Assembly: GCF_000519125.1 (NCBI RefSeq)
Contig: NZ_KI912582.1
Location: 1 to 64,000, forward strand
Direction: 5' to 3'
Source: Desulfocurvus vexinensis DSM 17965
GTDB lineage: Bacteria; Desulfobacterota; Desulfovibrionia; Desulfovibrionales; Desulfovibrionaceae
Length of the DNA: 64,000 bases
Shown: positions 20,243 to 30,051 of the stretch, in pieces
Position numbering within the stretch: position 1 is the stretch's first letter
Layout: every line of letters starts with the position of its first letter
Translations under genes and position numbers: made by a program
Notes under the pieces: generated by a model
What the model was told of the DNA's origin: nothing
Databases searched by the model: none
What the model saw: the letters and a program-made list of their open reading frames with translations, nothing else

Positions 20243-21766
20243 ATGGACGCCGGGAACCCGATGCACGACAAGACGATCCTGCTCGTTGACGACGAAGCCG
20301 CGCTGCTCGAAGTCAACCGCGAGGCCCTGCTGGGGCTGGGCTGCGCGGTCAAGACGGCGGGCAACGGCGCGCAGGCCCTGGAGATCCTCGACCAGGGCGG
20401 GGTGGATCTGGTGGTGACCGACCTGCGCATGCCCCGCCTGGGCGGGCGCGAGATGCTCGAAGAGATGCGCGCCCGGGGCTGCGACGCCGAGGTCATCTTC
20501 CTCACCGGCTACGGCTCGGTGGAAAGCGCGGTGCGCTGCATCCAGCTCGGGGCTGCCGACTACCTGCTCAAGCCCTTCGGCATCCGCGAACTTCAGGACA
20601 AGGTGGCCAAGGTGCTGCGCGAGCGCGAGCTGCGCCAGGCCGAGCAGCGCCGTGGTCCCCAGGGCGATGCCCCCGACCCCCGGGGCCTGGACCTGGTCCT
20701 GGATTTCAGCCAGGCCCTGCGCCGCCAGCGCGACGTGCGCTCGGTGGTCAAGGAGTTCCTGGTCCAGCTGCGCGAGACCTTCCACCCCGACGCCATGAGC
20801 CTGTTCTTCACCGAGGGCGCGCGCGCCGATCTGGGCCGCGACGTACACTGGGGCCCGTTGCTGCGCGACAACCGCCGCGTGCGCGACTGGTTCTGCGCCG
20901 TGGCCGCCCGGCTCATGGAGCGGCGTGGCCCCAGGCTCTTCGAGTCCCTGGCCGTGCGCAGCGGCGGCGGCAAGACCGCCGTGTCGGCCATGTTCGCCCC
21001 CATCATCGACGGCCAGCGGCTGCTGGGCATGGTGCTGGTGTTGCGCGAGCACGAGGTCGGGCCCTACTCCCTGCCCTCGCTCCAGCTGTTGTCCGTGTTC
21101 GCCGCCCACGCGGCCTCGGCCCTGGACAGCGTGGCCGTGCAGTGCCGCCTGCAGGACATGAACCTGGAGATCATCACCTCGCACGTGCGCTCGGTGGAAG
21201 CCAAGGACGTGTACACCAAGGGCCACTCCGAGCGCGTGGGCGCCTATGCGGCCATGCTCGGGCGCGAGGTGGGCCTGGGCCCGGCGGACCTGGAGCTGCT
21301 CTCCTTCGCCGGGGTGCTGCACGACGTGGGCAAGATCGGCGTGCCCGACCGCATCCTCAACAAGCGCGGCCCGCTCACCGCAGCCGAGTTCGAGGTCATG
21401 CGCCAGCACCCGGTGCTGGGGCGCGATATCCTGGCCGACCTGCGCTCCCTGCAGGGCGTGTTGCCCATCGTCTACCACCACCACGAGTGGGTCAACGGCC
21501 AGGGCTACCCCGACGGCCTGGCCGGGGAGGCCATTCCCTTCCTGGCGCGCATCGTCAGCGTGGTGGACGGCTACGAAGCCATGACCTCCGACCGCGCCTA
21601 CCAGGACGCGCGCAGCCCCAAGGAAGCCCTGGACATCCTGCGCCGTGGCGCGGGCCTGCAGTGGGACGAACGCCTGGTGGAGGCCTGGTGCCGCATCGTG
21701 GCCACCCGCGACCTGGCGCGCGTCGCCGCCCAGACGGCCCTGTCCGTGACCCTGCCCCTGGCCTGA
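20243..21766 (+). CDS. Response regulator with GAF and HD-GYP output (c-di-GMP phosphodiesterase)
   Basis: 507 residues from ATG 20243. ATG 20261 is equally possible and neither has a strong ribosome site. The N-terminal receiver (about 9-125) has LLVDDE, the aspartate in LVVTDLRMP and the LLKPFG lysine. A GAF-like middle (about 150-300) follows. The HD-GYP domain is complete: HSERVGAYAA, the LLHDVGKIG HD pair, HHHEW, GQGYPDGL with the GYP motif, and VVDGYEAMTSDRAYQ. All residues for cyclic-di-GMP hydrolysis seem present. It is divergent from the HDOD-kinase, its probable phosphodonor. Confidence 0.85.
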   Translation: MDAGNPMHDKTILLVDDEAALLEVNREALLGLGCAVKTAGNGAQALEILDQGGVDLVVTDLRMPRLGGREMLEEMRARGCDAEVIFLTGYGSVESAVRCIQLGAADYLLKPFGIRELQDKVAKVLRERELRQAEQRRGPQGDAPDPRGLDLVLDFSQALRRQRDVRSVVKEFLVQLRETFHPDAMSLFFTEGARADLGRDVHWGPLLRDNRRVRDWFCAVAARLMERRGPRLFESLAVRSGGGKTAVSAMFAPIIDGQRLLGMVLVLREHEVGPYSLPSLQLLSVFAAHAASALDSVAVQCRLQDMNLEIITSHVRSVEAKDVYTKGHSERVGAYAAMLGREVGLGPADLELLSFAGVLHDVGKIGVPDRILNKRGPLTAAEFEVMRQHPVLGRDILADLRSLQGVLPIVYHHHEWVNGQGYPDGLAGEAIPFLARIVSVVDGYEAMTSDRAYQDARSPKEALDILRRGAGLQWDERLVEAWCRIVATRDLARVAAQTALSVTLPLA

Positions 21767-21795
21767 GCGGGCAGCGCGGCAGGGCGCCCGACGCA

Positions 21796-21830
21796 CGAGG
21801 GCCGGGAGGCGTGATGCCTCCCGGCCCTCG
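21796..21830. terminator. Terminator hairpin after the HD-GYP gene
   Basis: Perfect 15-bp arms 21796-21810 and 21816-21830 with loop GTGAT, placed between convergent genes. There is only a weak T-run. Confidence 0.65.
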
Positions 21831-21864
21831 CGTCGTCTGACGGGCGCGGGCCCCGCGCCGGGGG

Positions 21865-22956
21865 TCACTGCGACGAGGGCTCGAAGCGCTGCATGGCCTC
21901 GGCCAACTCCTGGCTCAGGGAGGCCAGGGCGCCCACGGCGTTGATGGCCTCGGGGTCGGCGGCGAGCCTGCGCGAAACCCAGGCCGCAATGTCGAGCACC
22001 TCGCCTTCGGAAATGCTCAGTCCGCTGGCGGGGATGCTGCCGCGCAGCAGCTCGCGGCGCAGGGCCTCGCGCTCGGTGATCCCGGCCTTGATCTCCAGGG
22101 AGATGGCGTCCAGCTCCTGCTCGGGCGCGCCCGTGGCCTCGCGGTCGGCGTAGCGGGCGTAGGCCGCGTTGACCCGGCGCGCGACCTGGAAGTAGCGGTC
22201 CATGAGCTGCACCAGCTCCGGGCGGCTGGCGTAGGTCTGGAAGGTCCGGCCGATGTCGCGCGTGCGCGCGGCGTAGAGGTCGAACATCTCGCGCACCTGG
22301 GCCGGGGTCAGGGGCCGCTCGGCGAACCCGCCGGAGGTGGCGAACTGGCGGGTCTGCCCCGCTCCGGCCCGGGCCATGGCGCGCAGCAGGTCCTCGGCCA
22401 GCAGGTCGTAGGCCAGGCGCAGCACGATGGGCGACATCAGGTGGTCCAGGGCCTGCCTGCGGCCCGCCTGGGGGTTGGCGTGGTCCACGTCCAGCCCGTG
22501 CAGTTCCACGCCGTAGCGCATGTTGACCTTGCGGAAGGTGGCCGTGGTCAGGCCCGAGGAGCCGAGGTTCTCGCTGCTGCCTCCGGGCTGGTAGGCGGCG
22601 GCCAGGTAGGCGGCGAGGTCCTCGATGAAGTCCAGGGTCAGCACCTTGTCCGTGCGCGGGGCGGCGGCCTGCATGGTCACCGAGGGCGTGGGCTCGGGCC
22701 CGGGGTCCGGCGGCACGGGCGCGGCGGCCTCGGGCTGCGCGGGCAGGGGCGCGGGGGCCGAGGGCGGCAGGCTGGGCTCGGGCCGGGCCGAGTGCTCCTC
22801 CAGCTGTTCCTTGGCGGGGAGCTGTATCTCCATGCCGTTGTTCTTCATGTAGAAATAGCCAGCAACGGCTGCGGCGGCCAGCACCAGCAGCACGGCCAGG
22901 GCCTTGCCCGCGCCGCCTCCGGGCGCGCTCTTGGGGGGGGTGTCGTAGTCGCTCAC
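21865..22956 (-). CDS. Membrane-anchored protein with Pro-rich linker (unknown)
   Basis: 363 residues from a GTG start with GGAGGA upstream. There is a short cytoplasmic N-terminus, one transmembrane helix (about 18-36, ALAVLLVLAAAAVAGYFYM), a Pro/Ala-rich linker (about 58-100), then a largely helical periplasmic domain (FIEDLAAYLAAAYQP and downstream helices). I do not recognise the family. Envelope scaffolding or sensing is possible. It precedes the Cys-rich gene by 52 bp in gene order from 24662 downward, so it may be co-transcribed with that group. Confidence 0.6.
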   Translation of the reverse strand: MSDYDTPPKSAPGGGAGKALAVLLVLAAAAVAGYFYMKNNGMEIQLPAKEQLEEHSARPEPSLPPSAPAPLPAQPEAAAPVPPDPGPEPTPSVTMQAAAPRTDKVLTLDFIEDLAAYLAAAYQPGGSSENLGSSGLTTATFRKVNMRYGVELHGLDVDHANPQAGRRQALDHLMSPIVLRLAYDLLAEDLLRAMARAGAGQTRQFATSGGFAERPLTPAQVREMFDLYAARTRDIGRTFQTYASRPELVQLMDRYFQVARRVNAAYARYADREATGAPEQELDAISLEIKAGITEREALRRELLRGSIPASGLSISEGEVLDIAAWVSRRLAADPEAINAVGALASLSQELAEAMQRFEPSSQ

Positions 22957-23008
22957 AGGGTCCTCCGGGCCGGGGCGCAGGCCCCGGGCAGGTGTCGTGC
23001 AGGGGGGG

Positions 23009-23281
23009 TCATGTTTCGTCGTCCGGCCTGCCGGCCCGCCGGGCGAACTCGCGGCGCAGGCGGGCCAGCACCGTGTCGTAGCCCTGCGGGGCGTGGGGCA
23101 GGGTGCAGCCGGTGCAGTCCTTCACGCCGCCGCGAAAGGCCGGGGTGCCGTCGCAGTCCTCAAGCCAGTAGAGCGGGCAGAAGCAGAACAGGCAGTTGAA
23201 CTGCGTCTCGTCGTCCACCTCGTGGCAGGGGAAATAGGCGCAGGCCGTGTTGCGGAAGAAGCGGTGGCTGTTTTCAGGCAT
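23009..23281 (-). CDS. Cysteine-rich small domain protein
   Basis: 90 residues. Cysteines cluster as NTACAYFPCHE, FNCLFCFCPLYWLEDC and DCTGCTLPH, the pattern of the metal-binding 'cysteine-rich small domain' family (zinc or Fe-S, role unknown). The remaining C-terminal third is helical and Arg-rich. The start overlaps the upstream YihY-type gene by 8 bp, so they are translationally coupled. Confidence 0.7.
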   Translation of the reverse strand: MPENSHRFFRNTACAYFPCHEVDDETQFNCLFCFCPLYWLEDCDGTPAFRGGVKDCTGCTLPHAPQGYDTVLARLRREFARRAGRPDDET

Positions 23282-24662
23282 CGCCGCTCCCGGCGCCCGG
23301 GGCGCTGTCTGCTGCGTCCGCGCCCTGTTGCGCTGCGTCGGCGCAGGCGTCCGGCCCGGCGCAGCGGCGGGCGAACTGGGCCAGGGTCATGTTGTGCGGG
23401 CTGGTCTTGGCCGAGGCCACCAGCCCGGCGAACACCGGGTCCAGCGCTGCCAGCCGGGGCCCCAGGGCCCGGGGCCCGGCGCCCTGGCGGTAGCGCGACA
23501 GGGCCAGCATCACGTCCACCATGCGCACCGAGTCCGGCGGGCGCGCCAGGGTGTAGGCGCCCTCGGGGTGCGCCCCGGCCACGCGCAGCACGATGCCCGC
23601 CCGGGCCAGCATGTGCATCACATCGCCCACCAGGCGCACCGGGGCGTCGAGCTGGCGGGCCAGCTCTTCGTTGCCCGGGCGCGGGCCGCCCTGCATGAAG
23701 GCGCGGGTGAGCAGGGCCAGGGCCAGGGCGGCCAGCTTCTGGCGGTCGTCGTGGCTGTAGGCGTCCAGGGTCGCCTCGCGCTGGTAGGTGCCGCTGTTCT
23801 GCACGGCGAAGCTGATCTGCGCGCCCAGCAGCACGATGGCCCAGCTCACGAACAGCCAGATGAGCAGCAGCGGCACCTGGGCGAAGCTGCCGTAGATGGC
23901 GTTGTAGTTGCGAAACGAGGCCTGGTAGGTGATGTAGCCCCACTGCACCGCCTGCCACAGGCTGCCCGCCAGCACCGCCCCCGCAGCCGCCGCGCCGAAG
24001 CGCACCCGGGTGTTGGGGATGAAGGTGTAGACGAAGAGCAGGGCCAGCCAGGTGCTGATGTAGGGCAGGGCCTTGAGCAGCCCCAGCCAGGCCGTGTGCA
24101 GCACCGAGACGTCCAGCAGCGTGCGGACCACGGTGGAGCTTTCCAGCGAGGCCGTGGCGCTGATGGCGATGAGGATGAGCAGCGGGCAGACCAGGATCAC
24201 CGTCAGGTAGTCCGAGAACTTGCGCCACAGGGTGCGCTGGGACTTGAGGCCCCAGATGCTGTTCAGGGATTTCTCGATGCTGCCCAGCAGCGAGACCACG
24301 GTGACGAAGAGCAGGCCCACGCCCACGGCGCCCAGGGTGCCGACGTTGGTGTTGTTGATGTAGCCGACGATGGCGGCCACGGTCTCCTCGCGCCCGGCGG
24401 TGACCTGCATGAGCAGGTTGTGGATGAAGTCGGAATTCTGGATGCCGAAGCCCTTGGAGATGGAAAAGGCCACGGCCAGCAGCGGCACCAGGGACAGGGC
24501 CGTGGTGAAGGCCAGGGCCGAGGCCCACAGCAGGCATTGGTCGGCCACGAAGCCGTGCCCGACCATGGCCGCCCAGCGCGCGGCGCGCAGGGCCAGGGCC
24601 CGGGCGGCGGCCCGGCGGCCCGGCGCGCCGGGCGGCGCTTGGTGTGGCGGCGTCGGCTTCAT
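23274..24662 (-). CDS. YihY/BrkB-family inner-membrane protein
   Basis: 462 residues. The membrane domain (about 30-300) contains the family sequence ASALAFTTALSLVPLLAVAFS, the segment NTNVGTLGAVGVG and the WQAVQWGYITYQASFRNYNAIYGSFA block. After the last helix a cytoplasmic winged-helix-like region (about 315-420) is present, as in long family members, and the tail is Ala/Asp-rich. The older annotation 'ribonuclease BN' for this family is unreliable. AAGGAG precedes the ATG. Confidence 0.8.
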   Translation of the reverse strand: MKPTPPHQAPPGAPGRRAAARALALRAARWAAMVGHGFVADQCLLWASALAFTTALSLVPLLAVAFSISKGFGIQNSDFIHNLLMQVTAGREETVAAIVGYINNTNVGTLGAVGVGLLFVTVVSLLGSIEKSLNSIWGLKSQRTLWRKFSDYLTVILVCPLLILIAISATASLESSTVVRTLLDVSVLHTAWLGLLKALPYISTWLALLFVYTFIPNTRVRFGAAAAGAVLAGSLWQAVQWGYITYQASFRNYNAIYGSFAQVPLLLIWLFVSWAIVLLGAQISFAVQNSGTYQREATLDAYSHDDRQKLAALALALLTRAFMQGGPRPGNEELARQLDAPVRLVGDVMHMLARAGIVLRVAGAHPEGAYTLARPPDSVRMVDVMLALSRYRQGAGPRALGPRLAALDPVFAGLVASAKTSPHNMTLAQFARRCAGPDACADAAQQGADAADSAPGAGSGDA

Positions 24663-24681
24663 GGCGCGCTCCTTGCCGGGC

Positions 24682-25236
24682 TCAGGCCAGGCCCGTCTCG
24701 GCGGCCACCGTGGCCATGGCCGGGATGGCCAGCAGGAAGAAGTCGTCCAGGGTCAGGCCCAGGCGCTCGCATTCGCGGATGCGCTCGCGGCTGACGGCGG
24801 CGGCGAAGGCTTTGTCCTTCATCTTCTTTTTTAGGCTCTTGGGCTCCATGCCCTGCATGCGCGTGGGCCGCACCAGGGCGGCGGCGCTGATGAGCCCGGT
24901 GGCGCTTTCGGCGGCGCGCAGGGCGAAGTCGAAGGGGCTGGCCGCGGCCACGCCGGTGCATTCCTCGTTGTGGGCGACGATGGCGCGCAGGGCGTCGTCG
25001 GGCATCCGCCCGGTGAGCAGGGCGGCGGCCTCCAGGCCGTGGCGGGCGGGAGTGTCGCGGGTGGCGGGGTAGTCCAGGTCGTGCAGCAGGCCGGTGACGC
25101 CCCACAGTTCGGGGTCGTGACCCAGGCGCAGGGCCAGGGCGCGCATGATGGCCTCGGTCTGCACGGCGTGGTGAACCAGGTGCGGTTCGGGGCCTTGGGC
25201 TTTGACCAGCGCCAGCGCCTCGTCGCGGGTGAGCAT
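24682..25236 (-). CDS. HD-domain protein (predicted metal-dependent phosphohydrolase)
   Basis: 184 residues. Key HD features are VHHAVQTEAIMRALALRLG, the metal-binding pair in VTGLLHDLDYPAT and the later IVAHNEECTG histidine. This layout is common in stand-alone HD hydrolases of unknown substrate. ATG 25236 is preceded by GGAGG. The longer frame to 25338 is rejected. It lies 19 bp before the YihY-type gene and probably shares its transcript. Confidence 0.75.
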   Translation of the reverse strand: MLTRDEALALVKAQGPEPHLVHHAVQTEAIMRALALRLGHDPELWGVTGLLHDLDYPATRDTPARHGLEAAALLTGRMPDDALRAIVAHNEECTGVAAASPFDFALRAAESATGLISAAALVRPTRMQGMEPKSLKKKMKDKAFAAAVSRERIRECERLGLTLDDFFLLAIPAMATVAAETGLA

Positions 25237-25419
25237 CCGGAGTGTCCTCCCTGCTGGGGGTTGCGGGTTGCGGCCAGTATAAGCATCGCCGGGAAAAGGG
25301 CAAATGCTTTGCGTTCCGGGGCCCTGGCGGCGGGGCACGCTTCTTGCTCATCCCCCTGCGGCGCGGGCGTCCCTGTCGGGAACCCGACGCCGCAACCGCA
25401 GCCGGATACGGAACGAGCG

Positions 25420-26739
25420 ATGGCCGTGAACCCCCTGCATTTCACCCAGCCCGTGGCGGGCATCAGCGAAACACTGGACCGTTCGGGCGCCGGATTTGGC
25501 GGCGCCGGATTGCCCGGGGCCGGTGCCCAGGCCCTGCCTGGCGCGGCCCTGCGTTTTGCCGGGGCCCTGCGCCAGGCCCTGGAGAGCGGCGGGCCCGAGG
25601 CCCTGGACCAGATGGCCCAGGCGGGCATGGGCGCGCAGTTCATGACGCTCATGGAGGGCGGCGAGGGCGCCGGGCAGGCCCAGGGCCTTTCGGACATGCA
25701 CGCGCTGCTCGACGCCCTGGAGGGCACGGGCCAGGGCGACGGCGCGGGCTTTGCGGGGCTTTCCGGCGGCACCGTTCCCGGCGGCAAAGGGGTGCAGGCC
25801 CTGATCCGCGCCCTGAGCGCGGGCGGGCTGTCGCCCGTGGCCGGAACCCAGGACGCGGCGGCGGCCCCCGGCCCCTGGGGCGCCCAGGGCCCGGAGCGCG
25901 CCGACGGTCTGCGCCGGGTGGGCGCCAGCCAGGGCCCGGCGGGCGGGCTGGCCCCCGGCGCCCGCGTGGGTGCGCCCGCCGCGCAGCCTGCGGCGGCATC
26001 CGAGGCCCCGGCCCGCGAGGCCGAAGCCGCGGGCGCGGCCCGTACCGCCAGGGCCCACCGGGCCTACGGCAAGGCCGCCGCGCCGGGCGCCTCGGGGGTG
26101 GACATCCTCGGGCTGCTCTCGGCCCGCTTCGAGTCGGGCGGCGACATCGGGGCCGTGGGCTACGACCGCGTGGGCGGCACCTCCTACGGCAGCTACCAGA
26201 TTTCCTCGCGCGCCGGGACGTTCACGCGCTTCCTCGAATTCCTGGACAGCGCCGCGCCGGACATCGCCGGGCGCCTGCGCAAGGCCGGGCCCGCCAACAC
26301 GGGCAGCACCCGGGGCGCCATGCCCGAGACCTGGAAGGCCGTGGCCCGCGAGGAGCCCGAGCGCTTCTCCCGCCTCCAGCACGAATTCATCAGCCAGACC
26401 CATTACCTGCCCGCCCTGCGCAAGATCACCGACCTGACGGGGGTGGACCTCTCCGGGCGCCACCAGGCCATCGCCCAGGTGCTGTGGAGCACCGCCGTGC
26501 AGCACGGGGCCAGCGGCTCGGCGCGCATCTTCTCCGCCGCCCTGGATGCCCTGGGCGGCATGGCCCAGGGGCCGGACTTCGAGCGCGGGCTGATCCGCGA
26601 GGTCTACGCCCGGCGCGCGGGCCGCTTCGGCTCGTCGGACGCCCGGGTCCAGGGCGCGGTGCAAAGCCGCTTCGCCCGCGAGATGGGCGCGGCCCTGTCC
26701 ATGCTCGACGGCGCGGCCACCCTGGACCACAACGCCTGA
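25420..26739 (+). CDS. Putative secreted or phage-type murein hydrolase
   Basis: 439 residues. Residues about 1-220 are low-complexity (Ala/Gly/Pro/Gln-rich) with no obvious signal peptide. The C-terminal 210 residues hold the recognisable domain: LSARFESGGDIGAVGYD, GGTSYGSYQISSRAGT and AIAQVLWSTAVQHGASG. This resembles lysozyme/chitosanase-like domains found in VgrG-related and phage-tail proteins, with the Glu of FESGG as candidate catalytic acid. A flagellar or secretion-linked role is possible. The ribosome site is weak, and no phage genes surround it. Confidence 0.6.
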   Translation: MAVNPLHFTQPVAGISETLDRSGAGFGGAGLPGAGAQALPGAALRFAGALRQALESGGPEALDQMAQAGMGAQFMTLMEGGEGAGQAQGLSDMHALLDALEGTGQGDGAGFAGLSGGTVPGGKGVQALIRALSAGGLSPVAGTQDAAAAPGPWGAQGPERADGLRRVGASQGPAGGLAPGARVGAPAAQPAAASEAPAREAEAAGAARTARAHRAYGKAAAPGASGVDILGLLSARFESGGDIGAVGYDRVGGTSYGSYQISSRAGTFTRFLEFLDSAAPDIAGRLRKAGPANTGSTRGAMPETWKAVAREEPERFSRLQHEFISQTHYLPALRKITDLTGVDLSGRHQAIAQVLWSTAVQHGASGSARIFSAALDALGGMAQGPDFERGLIREVYARRAGRFGSSDARVQGAVQSRFAREMGAALSMLDGAATLDHNA

Positions 26740-26764
26740 CCCCCGCCGGACGGCGGGACGGCCT

Positions 26765-26799
26765 CGCGGGCCGCGCCGGAACCTCCGGCGCGGCCCGCG
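26765..26799. terminator. Strong hairpin between convergent genes
   Basis: Perfect 16-bp arms 26765-26780 and 26784-26799 with loop ACC, between the murein hydrolase and the sensor kinase. There is no T-tract. Confidence 0.65.
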
Positions 26800-26819
26800 C
26801 GCGTTGTGGGCCCCGGGGC

Positions 26820-28813
<1,994 letters not shown>

Positions 28814-28817
<4 letters not shown>

Positions 28818-29845
28818 GGGCTTTCCTGGCCGACGATGGTCGCCGTGCGCAGCAGCGACAGCGGCAGCACCAGCCCGGCGGTCCGGGCCAGGGTCAGGTT
28901 GACCAGGAGGTCCACCTGGCGGTTCTCCACCAGGGGGATGTCCGCCGGGCGCTCGCCGTCGAGCAGGCGCAGCGCCGTGGCGGCCATCCACTGGCCCTGC
29001 TCCTCGGGGCGCTTGGAGAAAGTGAACACGCTGTAGGGCGCGAGGTAGGCGTCGAAGCTGCCCGTGGGCACGGCGGTGTGCGCGGCCAGGAAGGTCCGGG
29101 CCTGGGCGTCGTCCCAGTCCGTGATGCCGCCGTTGCCGCCCAGGAGGATCATGTCCGCCTGCTCCTGGGCGCGCAGGAAGGCCGGGCCGAAGTCCTCGAA
29201 ATGGCGCACGAGGAAGGGTGTCCAGCCCTGCGCCAGGCCCCGGGCCTTGTAGATGTCCAGGCTGCTGCGCTCGCTTTCGGTGTCCGCCGCGATGAAGGCT
29301 ACCCGGGGGCCCTTGGCCAGGGGGCGCATCAGGTCCAGGGCCTCGCGCAGCAGGCTGACCTCGAGCATGCCCGTGACGTTGGGCCCGGGGTAGCCGTAGT
29401 GTGTGGCGTCCCAGTTCACGCCGCAGAAGACCACGGGCATGTCCCCGCCCAGCAGGAAAGGCACCACGAAGTGGCGTTGGGCGTTGTCGTCCGAGGCCAT
29501 GACCACATGGGGCCGGAAGGCTTCCAGCTCCGCCCGGGCGCGCTCTCCGGCCCGGCGGGCGAACTCGGGGGAGTCGTTGCTCTTGGTGTCCATATGCACG
29601 ACGCGCAGGTCCACGCCGGTGCCGTCCAGCACGCTTTCGACCCCGCGCACGATGCCGTCGGTCCAGGCGTAGCCCGTGGTGTAGGAGTCCACCCACAGGA
29701 TGCGCTTGCCCGCGTAAGGCTCGTCGCGGGCCGGGGCCGGGGCGGCGGCCAGCAGGGTGGTGGCCAGCAGGGCCAGAGCCCCCAGGGTGCAGCGCACCGT
29801 GGCCACGGCTCCCGAGGGCGCGCGGCGGCGGGTGGTGTCGGACAT
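28814..29845 (-). CDS. Periplasmic ABC-type substrate-binding protein coupled to the kinase
   Basis: 343 residues with a signal peptide (cleavage near APARDEPYAG, about residue 40). The mature protein resembles the unusual 'ABC transporter substrate binding' family (KRILWVDSYTTGYAWTDGIVRGVE, VMASDDNAQRHFVVPFL, PVVFCGVNWD). No permease or ATPase genes adjoin. The only partner is the kinase whose GTG overlaps its stop. It is therefore more likely a sensory ligand-binding component than a transporter part. GGAAGGGAG precedes the ATG. Confidence 0.78.
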
Positions 29846-30051
29846 GCGTGTCTCCCTTCCGGAGCGCAGCAGACTCCGGGACTTGATACTTTAACTCAGG
29901 ACCAGGGGCCAGGGCAAGGAGAACCGGGGGAAAGGCGGCCGCGCTGACCCCGCCCCGCCCGCCGGACCGGGCACGGCGGGGGTTCATTTCCGGGGCCGGG
30001 TCATGTACAACCGGGCCTGGCCCACGCCAAGCACAACCGACCGGAGGACGG

